Assembly (NCBI GenBank): GCA_937906635.1
Contig: CALCYP010000071.1
Coordinates: 1 to 35,839 of the forward strand
Reading direction: 5' to 3'
Length of the DNA stretch: 35,839 bases
Origin: an uncultured bacterium
GTDB taxonomy: Bacteria; Patescibacteriota; Gracilibacteria; Absconditabacterales; Absconditicoccaceae
Part shown: positions 1 through 9,179 of the stretch, one piece after another
Layout of the letters: each line of letters starts with the position of its first letter
Position numbering within the stretch: position 1 is the stretch's first letter
Notes under the pieces: generated by a model
Told to the model about the DNA's origin: nothing
The model's input: only the letters and a program-made list of their open reading frames with translations
Databases searched by the model: none
Translations under genes and position numbers: made by a program

Positions 1-186
1 TAATTCTTATCTATACTTTTACTCAATTTTAGCAACCTAAAATGTCCATTAAGCCTAAATTAATTAATAATTTTTTTAAAGATCATCTCATTACGATAAC
101 AATGACTATATAAATTTAACACAACATTTCAAACTATTTTTTAATTTAAGGAATTAATATTTTTGTTTTCTAGAATATTTTTTAAA

Positions 187-210
187 AAAGACACCGATTC
201 AGGTGTCTTT
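187..210 (-). terminator. Rho-independent terminator of aspS
   Basis: Perfect 9-bp inverted repeat (AAAGACACC / GGTGTCTTT, 6-nt loop). On the minus strand it is followed by a T-run and lies 22 nt past the aspS stop. Confidence 0.8.
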
Positions 211-231
211 ATATTTTTGAATTTATTGATT

Positions 232-1548
232 TTATGGAACAATTCTTTGAACATCTCTTGGAAATAATTCTGCTTCCTTGATATTTTCAAGTCAAATCAT
301 TTTCTGTACAAATCTTTCAATTCAAAGTCCGAATCCTCATTCATCTGGCATTCAGTATTTAAAAGCATCCAAATAATATTTCAATCATGGTTGTTCTGGA
401 TCATGTCATTGTGCAGAGATTTGAGCGACTAATTTTTCATAATTTACTTCACGTTGAGTTAGTGTAATAATTTCAACTCATCTGAACAACAAATCTGCTC
501 TATCTGCTACTGTTGGATCCTGTTCATTTTGATGATGATAGAATTTTGCATCTGACCATGGGAATCAATTTACTACAACAAAATCACATCAATAATTTTT
601 TGCTGAATATTCACAAATAAATTTTTCTTCTGATGGAGCTAAATCTCTTTCTCCACGGTGGTCTTCTCATGTTTCTTTAAACATTAATTCGTGTAATTCT
701 GTCACACTGATACGAGGAAATTTACCTTGTAGCAATGGTTTCGTAGCTCATAATGCTAATAATAAATTTTCTCATTCTTCTCGTGTCTTTTGTACAGTAT
801 AGTTTGCAAACTTTTCTGTCATCTCAATGATATCATCGAAACTATCGATAAATCACATCTCCATATCTAATCACAAAAACTCTGTCAAGTGTCTACTTGT
901 ATTACTTTTTTCTGCTCTATATGCCCTACCAATTTCATAAACTCTTTCAAATACAGGTATCATCATTTGTTTATAAAATTGTGGACTTTGAGCCAAATAT
1001 GCCTTACGATCAAAATAATCTATTTCAAAAACTTCAGACCCTCATTCTGTTGGGAATCCAATGATTTTTGGAGTGTTGATTTGTGTGAAATCATTTTCTT
1101 CAAAAAATCTTCTCATATATTTTTCGATAATTCAAGCGACTTTGAATATATTCATCTGTCTTGGATGTCTCAATGTAACTACTTTATTTTCAAGCAATGT
1201 CTCTCCATCTGCATGGATTTCATCTTTTGATATATCTATTGGACTTGGATATGTGATTTTTCTATATACAGTTACTTTAGCTTTTTGCACTTCGCAGCGA
1301 AATTTTCATTTTGGCATTTCTGCTACTGTTCATTTGGTAGATATTACACTTCCAAATAAACATCATTCTAATTTCTCTATTTCTGCTGGATCTTCTAAAA
1401 CAGATTGAGATAAGCCATGTCTGTCTCTCAAAATTAAAAATGCTAAATTTGGAGAAACGACACGTAATACATGTAATAGTCCACGAACTTCTACTTCTTC
1501 TCAAATGTGATTTTTTAATTCATCAGAAAGGATCATTCCTTTAAACAT
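232..1548 (-). CDS. aspS: Aspartate--tRNA(Asp/Asn) ligase, archaeal/non-discriminating type
   Basis: A 438-residue class II aminoacyl-tRNA synthetase that charges tRNA-Asp with aspartate in the cytoplasm. An N-terminal OB-fold anticodon-binding domain spans about residues 15-105. The catalytic core follows, with the motif 2 region '[15 protein letters not shown]' (about 210-230) and motif 3 'GLGIERFV' near the C-terminus; the protein ends with the AspRS-like '[11 protein letters not shown]'. The length and the lack of the ~150-residue bacterial GAD insertion fit the archaeal-type AspRS (AspS2). In many bacteria that type also charges tRNA-Asn, with GatCAB then amidating the product; that dual specificity is inferred here. 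Several in-frame TGA codons fall at family glycines, so the gene is only intact under code 25. It is monocistronic and ends in a strong terminator. An asparaginyl-tRNA synthetase is the close alternative. Confidence 0.9.
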
Positions 1549-1627
1549 TTCTTTTGTATAAAATAAATAAAATACTCTAACTAAAAAATAAATAAACAGT
1601 CTAATAATTCAAGCAAATTTCTATAAT

Positions 1628-2038
1628 TTATTGATTATTCTTTATTTCATCTGCGACGGCTTGCAATTCTTCTAAGCTTGCTTGATCTCAAGATCAAATT
1701 CCATTTTCGAATCAAATTCAGTCGTAGAATGGATACAATTTGATATGAGCATGATTTACTTCTAATCCTTCTACAGCCAATCAAACTCTGTCTACTTTCA
1801 ATCATTTTTTGAGCATATTTGCCACTTTTTTTGCGGCTTGGAAATATTTTGCGATAAAATCATCTTCTTTTGCCAATATATCGGAATCCATATGGTCTTT
1901 TGTGATAACGAGTGTCATCCCTTTACGATTTGGAAACGCATCCAAAATAGCAACAAAATCATCATCTTCTCGAATTTTTACACTTGGGATTATTCAGTCC
2001 AAAATTTTACAAAATATACAATTTTCATCTCTCTGCAT
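1628..2038 (-). CDS. HIT family (histidine triad) hydrolase
   Basis: A 136-residue small cytosolic nucleotide-binding protein of the HIT superfamily (hydrolases and transferases of nucleoside phosphates). The N-terminus has the typical 'CIFCKI' and 'IPS' segments with a CxxC. The triad region near residues 93-102 reads 'VNHAHIKLYP'. The first two histidines of HxHxH, including the usual nucleophile, are kept, but the third is lysine. Glycines at five or more positions are written TGA. The gene lies 80 bp upstream of aspS on the same strand. A specific substrate cannot be assigned. Confidence 0.85.
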
Positions 2039-2188
2039 AACTAAGAATTTGAAGTAAAACGGAATCCCGCAAGGCGGGGAATAATTAAAATTTAATAATT
2101 ATTGACTCTTTATAAATAAACTAAATTTGTCTTATTTCAATAGATTTTTTGGTAAAAAAATTTAGCAAACTTATTTATAAATAAAAAG

Positions 2189-2208
2189 AACCACTCATTA
2201 GAGTGGCT
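2189..2208 (-). terminator. Terminator of the FISUMP surface-protein gene
   Basis: Stem of about 8 bp (AACCACTC / GAGTGGCT, 4-nt loop), followed on the minus strand by TTCTTTTTATTT. It lies 20 nt past the stop of the 2229-4244 gene. Confidence 0.75.
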
Positions 2209-2228
2209 TAATTCATATTTTAACTTCA

Positions 2229-4244
2229 TTATTTTTCACTCCTCATGAGCATCAGCATTACATATCCACGAAGTTCCAACATGGTTGGATCCATTACTTT
2301 TACTATTCACAATTTATTTAATAATTTCATATGTGTACTATAATACACATCTTTTCCATCTGGTGTCCTATACTTCATCCTTGATAAAGCTGTAACGAAT
2401 TCAGATCTTGGTACTAAATCAAATGGCCTAAATCTTTCATCTGGCATATTGATTCACATAATTCATAGCTGATATGCGAGACTTACTCAACTATTATATT
2501 CTGAGTCCAAATTTTCATTTACATCATTAAATTTATTTATTCTCGTTTCATCTGGAGTCATTCATAGGACATTGATTGCATATTGAGACAACATCTTTGC
2601 CATTACAATTCTGGTCAAGTTTCCGTTCAAATCAGCCTTTTGGATTGTGTCCATAGTAGTGATTCAGTTTTCATAAGCTCGTTCATATGCTTCTTTTTGC
2701 TCCTTTGTAAAGGAGCTGTCCGAAGGACTGAGGATTTCCTGTCATTCTAAGGAACTTGGCAACGAAGAATCTTTATTGTTTGATCAGGATAAGGATTCTC
2801 TACTATTCTCTGCATCATTCTCCGGCATTCAACATATTCAATCGTAATAACTATCTGAATAATCTCCATCTGGACAATTATCTTTTTTTAAACTGCTTCA
2901 TCATCCTCAATATGATTTTTTATTCTCTTTATATATTGCTGTCACAATCACATCCCCAGTAATATTGTCTAAATTTTTATCCCAACCTACAAAAGTATAT
3001 CAATCTCTGATAGGATAGATCTCAGTAAATGCAGAATCTCATTCATGAACAATTTGTACATCTAATTTATGTCAATCATAATCCAGAAAAGTAATAACTA
3101 TATCATCATCCCATTTTGCATATATAGTTTTATTTCAAGTTAATATTTCAGGATCTGCTCATTCTATATATCAAAAAGCAAAAGGTTTTGATAAATCCTC
3201 ATCACTATACCATCCTAAAAATTGGTGTCATATTTTTTTAGGATCATATCATGGTACATGAGCTAATCAACTTGTAGGTATTGTTTGTCATTGCATAAAG
3301 CTTCATCATCTTGTATCATATGAAAGTACAAATCATGTATTTCATTTATCTTTAAAACAACGAATTGGCAACCCAAATGATTTACTCCAACTAACATAAT
3401 TAGTAGTCCGATTCCAAAAAAATCGTAACGATAAAGCCGCATGTCAATCATTATCATAATAATATTCTTCTGGTGTGTTTGTCCATAAATATCAACGGTT
3501 ATTATTATCTATTAACATACCTTTTTCTGTTAAATATCCAGCATATGGCAAAAGAAATGATGAATCAAATTTCGTCCTAAAATTAACATCATCAACCTGA
3601 AAATTTCAATCAAACTCTCATGATTTATATTCTAATCAATTATAATAATAACTAAAAGCTTTTATTAATTCTCACCATTCTCACTTACTAGGTACATGAT
3701 ATCATTCTGGACACGGTCATTGCATAGTATATCAAATATCTGTAGTATCAGTAAACCAATCAAAATCAAATCATTCTGTTCATAAAAGTGTTGTATCCCA
3801 CTCTCATCCCCATAAATTCTGAGTTCAATTTCTATCCCAATTAGTATATCAAGATACAAACACTCAATTCACATATGGATTACTCCAAGAATAATTTCAA
3901 GCATCAACTTGTGTAGATGTAGCGAGCAGCTTAGCAGATTCACTAGTAAAACCATAATTATTTCACCATTGAAAATAATATCAAAAAGCGACATCTCACC
4001 AACATCAATATTCTGAGCATCGACTAGGTTGTATAGCACTTACAGCTCATAAATTTCTATCCAAAATTGTAGTAGCATAATCTCAAATACTGAATGTTAT
4101 TGTTCAAATTCAAGTGAATTGATTTCATTCTGTGTCGATATAAGTTACATTTGCCCCTGTATCATAAAAAACACCATCTTCAGCAAATGACAATCAAACA
4201 AAACATATAAATGTTATAACAAATGAGTATAAGATTTTTTTCAT
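2229..4244 (-). CDS. Secreted surface protein: FISUMP domain, InlB-type repeats, SLH-like C-terminus
   Basis: A 671-residue exported protein. A Sec signal peptide covers residues 1-21 (KK, hydrophobic core, 'LSFA'). A FISUMP-type domain (Fibrobacter major paralogous domain) runs to about residue 300, rich in 'YW..WG', 'CPEGYHVPSKGEW' and ending 'GLPIRCFKD'. About two InlB B-type repeats ('FLGWYSDED', 'GYTFVGWDKN') follow at about 330-430. After a Gly/Ser linker, the last ~150 residues look SLH-like ('LTRIVMAKMLSQ', 'FRPFDLVPRSEFVTALSRM'), which suggests cell-envelope anchoring. The linker at about residues 491-515 is encoded by a piece of the palindromic repeat family (plus 2697-2771) without loss of frame. 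The gene follows a structured leader with a terminator at 4266-4358. The ligand is unknown. Confidence 0.8.
2697..2771. repeat. Palindromic repeat inserted in frame in the surface-protein gene
   Basis: Contains the hairpin GCTCCTTTGTAAAGGAGC (2699-2716), GTCCGAAGGAC and a 'GTCATTCTAAGGAAC...GAAGAATC' unit. All of these match the repeat family seen at 6441, 10833 and 30401. It codes for the low-complexity linker between the InlB-type repeats and the SLH-like domain. Confidence 0.7.
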
Positions 4245-4265
4245 TTCTATTTTTTTATTAACTAA

Positions 4266-4358
4266 AAAGGCGACTAAACCCGCTAGTCGCCAAACTTATT
4301 ATATTACCATTTAAGAGAAAGTAATAAGGCAGATCTAATCGCCTTTTTATCTCTTAAA
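4266..4358 (-). ncRNA. Structured leader RNA, copy 1, ending in a terminator
   Basis: Read on the minus strand: P1 TTTAAGAGA (4358-4350) pairs with TCTCTTAAA (4318-4310). Nested P2 AAGGC/GCCTT (4345-4341 / 4330-4326) carries a GATTAGATCT loop. A spacer with 'GTAAT...GTTT' follows, then terminator stem GGCGACT/AGTCGCC and T5, ending about 20 nt before the surface-protein ATG. The P2-proximal GGCGATT could also pair with the 3' terminator arm, giving an antiterminator-like alternative fold. Copy 2 at 13303-13403 has the same layout with different P1 bases. It matches no riboswitch class that I recognise. Confidence 0.6.
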
Positions 4359-4448
4359 TAGAAAAAAAAATTTCAAAAAACAAAAATATAATAAATTTGG
4401 CATAATCAACTCTACAAATCTTGCCTCAAAAATCAAGAAAAAAAACGG

Positions 4449-4520
4449 ATTGCGAAAATGTGTGGCTAAAAAAAGTGGAAATAGTGGTTTGTGACTATAA
4501 TAATCCGTGCATTTTTATTT
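4449..4520 (+). ncRNA. RNA-like element B, copy 1
   Basis: Shares 23 identical bases (4449-4471, ATTGCGAAAATGTGTGGCTA...) with copy 2 at 9521-9594 on the other strand, and the same layout. Outer stem AAAATGTGTGG (4455-4465) pairs with CCGTGCATTTT (4505-4515). An inner stem TAGT/ACTA (4482-4485 / 4494-4497) is followed by a T-rich tail. Three outer pairs here are G-U wobbles where copy 2 has Watson-Crick pairs, which favours this strand as the RNA sense. No plus-strand gene lies upstream or downstream, so a small RNA or a repeat end are both possible. Confidence 0.5.
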
Positions 4521-4530
4521 TAAAAAATTA

Positions 4531-4553
4531 AAAAAACTTTCAGATATGAAAGT
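4531..4553 (-). terminator. Terminator of nrdG
   Basis: ACTTTCA/TGAAAGT stem with a 4-nt loop, followed on the minus strand by six T. It lies 123 nt past the nrdG stop. Confidence 0.65.
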
Positions 4554-4675
4554 AGTTTAAAATACTCTGTCTCTTACTGAGAACCAAGGCGTTTTTTGTG
4601 GGAAAGTGGACAATAAAAGTACCCCTCGAACCGATTTATTGGCCTGAAAACTCTTTCAAAAAGTAGAATATCACA

Positions 4676-5386
4676 TTATCTCCTGATTCCACTGTGGAGT
4701 ACGTATCTACTAATCACTCTACTCATTGTCTCTAATTCATCATCATCAAATGGCTCACCTCAAAAATCTGGTTTGAGTGTGTTTCATCAAACATAATTTT
4801 GTAGATAATAATGTCTGGCTCATTTGATATAATTTGCCATTTCTTCAATATCTTGAAGTGTGTGCATTCATTTTACTATTGTCGTCCTATATTCATAATC
4901 CACTACCTCATTGAGCAAAAATTCTTTTAATTCCTCATAGCTTTGAAAAAATTCACTACTTGGCTGTATTCAAACTGCAGTATCGTATTGTTGTTTTGTA
5001 TGCTTTAAATCTACCGCCACATAGTCCAAAACCCCATCTTTTACCATTTTTTTTATTAATACTGCATCACGACCGTTCGTATCTACTTTTACTGCAAATC
5101 ACATATCTTTTACTCTTTTTGCGAAATCATACAAATCAGGTTGCAAAGTTGGTTCTCATCCGCAGATACTCACTCAGTCCAATTTTCAAACTCTTGCTTG
5201 TAAGAAATTAAAAATAGCTTCTTCTGGTATCAAATCATTTGAAATTAGCTGCATTTGTTCAGGCAAAACTGTCTCAGGATTGTGACAAAATGGACAGCGA
5301 AAATTACATCATAATGTGAAAACTATGCATGCTAATTTTCATGGATAATCGATTGTTGTGCTTTTTTGTACTCAAGATATTCTCAT
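4676..5386 (-). CDS. nrdG: Anaerobic ribonucleoside-triphosphate reductase activating protein (radical SAM)
   Basis: A 236-residue radical SAM activase that cleaves S-adenosylmethionine with a [4Fe-4S] cluster to install the glycyl radical on NrdD. The cluster motif is 'GCNFRCPFCHN' (CxxxCxxC) near residue 30. It is preceded by 'TTIDYPGKLACIVFTLGC', typical of the PflA-like NrdG subtype, and followed by 'ICGGEPTLQPDL', the SAM-contacting GGE motif. The length fits the subtype. It is the last gene of the minus-strand block headed by nrdD and ends in a terminator at 4531-4553. Glycines are frequently TGA, including the one before the cluster motif's KLACIV segment. Confidence 0.9.
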
Positions 5387-5409
5387 TATTTATTTTTTGT
5401 AATTATTTT

Positions 5410-6006
5410 CTAAATTGCAGGACATCAAAGATTAAGAAATACTCATAACAAAATGAATATAATTCATAATATATAAATCAACACCCCTATATTGCGAACA
5501 AATTTATTTCAGAAGCAAAATGTAATAAACATTGGTGCTATCAAGAAAAATAGCAAAGAATAAAGTGATCGTAATCACAAAAGTTGGTTTTCTCATTCAA
5601 GGCATTGAGTTCATGGTTGTGATCGAATTTTTGTATTTATCAATCGTAATGCCAATGAAACGAAAAACCAAGCACATCCTAATAGCACATATCAAATAAT
5701 AAAATAACGACATTTTCGTAAGTATGGCTTTATTTTCAAAAATCGATTTTTTGATATTTCTACTACCTGTACTTCTGTAAATCTTTCTTTTATATCCTTT
5801 TTCCATACCTTAAAATGTTCTTTAAGGTTTTTTATATTAAATTTACCAGTTAATTTTGATTTTGTATTTACTACAAGAGAAATTATGTAAGACACCACAA
5901 TAACTACTATTATTAAAGCAATAACTGGATTCATGATTGATGTATATATTTTTAATACTCAGTTCATGAATGTCTTTATTACTTCGGGATTTTCAAAACT
6001 TCTCAT
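5410..6006 (-). CDS. Four-helix membrane protein of unknown function
   Basis: A 198-residue predicted inner-membrane protein. One TM helix lies at about 27-47 (PVIALIIVVIVVSYIISLVV). A basic amphipathic stretch of ~50 residues follows (KEHFKVWKKDIKERF), then three more hydrophobic helices (about 105-125, 150-170 and 178-196). The start at 6006 is chosen because AAGGAG lies 6 nt upstream; an ATG two codons earlier sits directly on that SD. It lies between the NrdD radical-domain ORF and nrdG on the same strand, which may be operon company only. I do not recognise the family. Confidence 0.7.
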
Positions 6007-6070
6007 AAACATCTCCTTTATTAACATGGTTGATTATTATAATTTAAAATAATAGCCAAGAAATGTTGTT

Positions 6071-6105
6071 AAAAAAAGAGACTGGGATATTTGTCCAGCC
6101 TCTTT
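6071..6105 (-). terminator. Terminator after the NrdD C-terminal ORF
   Basis: Stem AAAGAGxCTGG / CCAGxCTCTTT with one mismatch and a 9-nt loop. On the minus strand it ends in T7, and it begins 16 nt past the stop of the 6121-6378 ORF. Confidence 0.7.
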
Positions 6106-6120
6106 AGATTTTTTGCTTAT

Positions 6121-6378
6121 TTAACAAGATTTTTCATTTACTAAAACTGATGATGGGATGTTTTTTACCAAATTTGAATCTGCAGAAATTTCCATATTAT
6201 TGCATCCACATCCATATTGAGCAGCAAATTCATGATTAGCTGCTTTTGTTTTACTGAAATACTTTCTACTATAAAATTCTGATTTTTTTCAGATATTGTA
6301 TCTACTTGTTGGAGATAAATAACCCATTACTCTGGTGTAGATTAAGCATCTTGTTCTTTTTGAATTGTCTTGTGTCAT
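6121..6378 (-). CDS. Detached C-terminal glycyl-radical domain of NrdD
   Basis: An 85-residue ORF matching the extreme C-terminus of class III NrdD. 'KRTRCLIYTRVMGYLSP' followed by 'YNIGKKSEFYSRKYF' corresponds to the conserved end of full-length enzymes (RTRCEVxTRVMGYxRP...FNxGK...ER..F). The glycine of RVMGYL is the position that carries the catalytic radical. The upstream gene (6556-8763) has the ATP cone, barrel and zinc-binding segment but stops before this motif, so the two ORFs together make one NrdD. They are 177 nt apart and separated by a palindromic repeat (6441-6542). ATG 6378 is the first start after an in-frame TAA. A poly-Cys 'GCGCNN' tail extends beyond the usual end. Whether it works in trans, as GrcA/YfiD does for pyruvate formate-lyase, or is a broken gene end is not settled. 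Confidence 0.75.
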
Positions 6379-6440
6379 TTTTCTTTGTTTAAATAAGTTA
6401 AAATAGGTTTATATTTTTGATAATCGATTGCTTCACTATT

Positions 6441-6542
6441 GTCCCTCTTTTTAAAGAGGGGGGACCGCTTACGGTGGGAGATTTTTTAAATCCTCAGTCT
6501 CCCCCGATAAATCGGAATCGCCTGCTCCTTTAAAAAGGAGCA
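6441..6542. repeat. Palindromic repeat between the two nrdD pieces
   Basis: Series of hairpins: GTCCCTCTTTTTAAAGAGGG at the left end, CCCGATAAATCGG in the middle and GCTCCTTTAAAAAGGAGC at the right. It has the same modular make-up as the elements in rimO and in the glycosyltransferase, but here it lies in the gap that splits nrdD. Confidence 0.8.
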
Positions 6543-6555
6543 CAACCAAAATTTT

Positions 6556-8763
6556 TTAATCTTCTGCTATGGCTTGATCTCTGCGGATTTTGTCCAATTT
6601 TTCTGGATCGCTTGTATACTTTTGTCTCATTTCCATATCAAATTTTTCTCCTGTATATCCAATTTCTTTGTCGCACAACGGACAGAAATCATGTTCTCCT
6701 GCTATATATCCATGTTTTGGACAGATTGAGAATGTAGGAGATATAGATATATATGGCATTTGATAATTTGATATAGCTTTCTTTACCAAAGCTTTACAAG
6801 CTTGTGCAGTCATCCTCTCTCACATATACAAGTGCAATACTGTTCATCATGTATATTTACACTGTAATTCATCTTGTAAGTCCATTGCTTCAAATACATC
6901 ATCTGTATATCATACAGGTAATTGAGATGAATTTGTATAATAAGGAGCTTCTGGAGTACCTGCTTGTATAATTCATGGAAGTTGCTTTTTATCTTCCTTT
7001 GCAAACCTGTATGTTGTTCACTCTGCAGGAGTTGCTTCCAAGTTGTACAAATTTCATGTCTCTTCTTGATAATCTATCAATATTTTTCTCATAAAATCAA
7101 GTATATCTTTTGCAAATGCAATTCCCTCTTTTGTAGTGATGTCTTCTTTTCAATTTGTGAAGTTTAATATTGCTTCATTCATTCAGTTGATTCAAATTGT
7201 TGAGAAGTGATTTCTAAATGTATTGAGGTATCTTTTTGTGTATGGGAATAATCAAGCATTCAACCATTTTGTCATCTCTTTCCTCTTTAGTTCCAGTGAC
7301 ATCTTTGCCAAATTCATCAAATGATTAAGCTGTTTTTTGAATCCGTCTATATCTCATTTGAAGTTGTATCATATTCTAGCTGCATTGATTGTCACAACTC
7401 AGATACTTCATGTCATTTCGCTTGATCAAAACAATCATCCTCATCTCTTTTCGAGCTGTTTCAAGTCTAACTGTAATCTACAACACATTGAACGGACTGC
7501 AGATGGACTGTATGCTCATTCTTTTCTCCTAGTTGTGATTCTTCCATTTTCATCTTTTTCAAATTGTGATCCGATGAAATTTTGGAAATATGGTAATCAA
7601 TACTTAGCTGTCATCTCAAACATATCATCTACCAATGGATCGTCCCAAGGGAAATCTTCCACGATATTGTATGTAGGAATTGGAAATGTAAATACGGAAC
7701 CAGCATGATCTCATTCTGTATAAACCTCAATCAAAACTTTGTTTATCATCTTCATCTCTTCTTGCAATTCCCCGAATTTCTTTTTGTATGGTCAGCATTT
7801 CAATCACCCCAACATCAATGATTTTTCTTTTAGATCAGGTGGACAAACTCGATCCAGTGTAATATTTGTAAATGGAGTTTGTGTCCCTCGTCTACTTGGT
7901 ACATTTAAACCAAATATAAAGTTTTGCATTTGTTGCTTTACATATTTGTACACTTTCTTGTAAACATAATCGTGTCTTGCATCTGGACTATCAAATTGGG
8001 CTTTCATCTCATCTAATTCAGCTTCTACCTCTTCCCATCTTTTGTGCACAAAGGGAGCTAAATATGTATCAAATGAACTAAATGCTTGTGCTCCAGCCCA
8101 TTCATTTTGGAGTGTTCACAAGAAATTAATCATTTGATTTACTGCAGATTGAAGATTTTTTGGTGGTGCGGATTGTAATTTTCACTCTACTCCGTTGAAT
8201 CACTCTTCCAAAAGTGCTCTCAAACTTCGTCCAGCACAATATGGAGTAAACATTCATAAATCATGAATATGATAATCTCCATTTCTGTGTGCATTTCCAA
8301 TTTCTTCTGGATATATACTTGATAATCGATAGTTCGCTGTAATCTTTTCACTATTTTTTAAAATTAATCATCAAATCGAATATCCGATATTTGCATTTTC
8401 ATTTATCCTCCGATCCAAATTGTCCAAATATTCTTGCATAGTTTTCTGTACTTCTACTACTACATTTTTTCATTGTCTGGCTTCATTTCTCTTTTCTCTA
8501 TATTTAATATATGTTTTGGCTACTGTATTGTGTCATTCTTTGATCAACACATCTTCAACACTATCCTGGATTTCTTCTACACTTGGAATATTTTTTCAGA
8601 TTTTCTTCTCTACATCTTGTATGATTTTGTCTACAAATCCTGAAATCCTGGAAAAATCGCTACCTCCACAAGCTTCAATCGCTAATTTGATAGCACTTTC
8701 TATCTTTGTCCTATCAAAATCTACTATTGCTCAATTCCTTTTAATTACTTTAAATATTGCCAT
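6556..8763 (-). CDS. nrdD: Anaerobic (class III) ribonucleoside-triphosphate reductase, main part
   Basis: 735 residues of the oxygen-sensitive reductase that makes dNTPs from NTPs. An ATP-cone domain covers about 1-95 ('FKVIKRNGAIVDFDRTKI'), which gives allosteric control. The barrel domain has 'DYHIHDLG', 'GRSLRALLEEGF', 'NVPSRRGTQTPFTNITLD', 'SMCCRLQLD' and 'TPAEGTTYRFAKED'. The C-terminal segment 'CPKHGYIAGEHDFCPLC' is the zinc site. Translation then ends at a TAA after 'RRDQAIAED', without the glycyl-radical loop; that loop is encoded separately at 6121-6378. Many conserved glycines are TGA. NrdR boxes lie upstream (8898-8945), and nrdG follows downstream. Confidence 0.93.
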
Positions 8764-8897
8764 TTCTAATGTTGAATTATTGTTTAAAACCATAAATTTG
8801 GGCTGTTTTTGACACAATTTTGACCTTTTTTTTACAAAAATGCCACATTTTCATTGATATTTTTTATATTTTTTAACAAATCTTTTATATTTTTCAA

Positions 8898-8913
8898 ACA
8901 CAAGATATTGTGT
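8898..8913. promoter_or_regulatory. NrdR box 1
   Basis: ACACAAGATATTGTGT, an almost perfect palindrome matching the NrdR consensus acaCwAtATaTwGtgt. NrdR is the ATP/dATP-sensing repressor of ribonucleotide reductase genes. Confidence 0.85.
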
Positions 8914-8929
8914 TTTATTTTTTTATTGA

Positions 8930-8945
8930 CCACTATATATTGTGT
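8930..8945. promoter_or_regulatory. NrdR box 2
   Basis: CCACTATATATTGTGT, matching the NrdR consensus. Its centre is 32 bp (three helical turns) from box 1, the spacing expected for a cooperative NrdR site. Confidence 0.85.
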
Positions 8946-9179
8946 TACAGTACAAAAACAATAGAAAAAACTCAAAATTTTTTTTATTAGTGATATCTTT
9001 TTGTTAGCACTTTTTCTACAAACAATCAAAAAAATACAAGAATAAACTATATTTTTCACAAAAAACAACCAAATCTTGATTTTTATAAACAAAAATATAT
9101 ATATTTAATATATACATCATTAAGATAAAATATAAATTATGTATATACAATGTATTTTAATTTTTTTTATGAATAATAA

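Larger units (their letters stand above)
4245..4675. other. Intergenic region between surface-protein gene and nrdG
   Basis: 431 bases without a gene. It holds leader copy 1 (4266-4358), a weak minus-strand promoter-like stretch (TTGATT near 4410), RNA-like element B copy 1 (4449-4520, plus sense) and the nrdG terminator (4531-4553). Nothing else is recognisable in 4554-4675. Confidence 0.6.
8764..9179. other. nrdD upstream regulatory region
   Basis: About 416 bases of very AT-rich DNA between the divergent nrdD and RHH genes. It holds two NrdR boxes. Long T and A runs give an open minus-strand frame at 8832-9092 that I take as spurious. Confidence 0.6.

Noticed and set aside
2056..2083. Possible terminator (TCCCGCAAGGCGGGGA) upstream of the HIT gene
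   Set aside because: Short imperfect stem without a T-run in either direction; probably a scrap of the palindromic repeat family.
4266..4358. Fluoride, preQ1 or T-box riboswitch
   Set aside because: The GGCGAT start superficially recalls the fluoride class, but the conserved core and pseudoknot partners of these known classes are absent.
8832..9092. Minus-strand 86-codon open frame upstream of nrdD
   Set aside because: It overlaps both NrdR boxes, is made of A/T runs (Lys, Ile, Phe), has no motif or RBS, and is best explained by composition.
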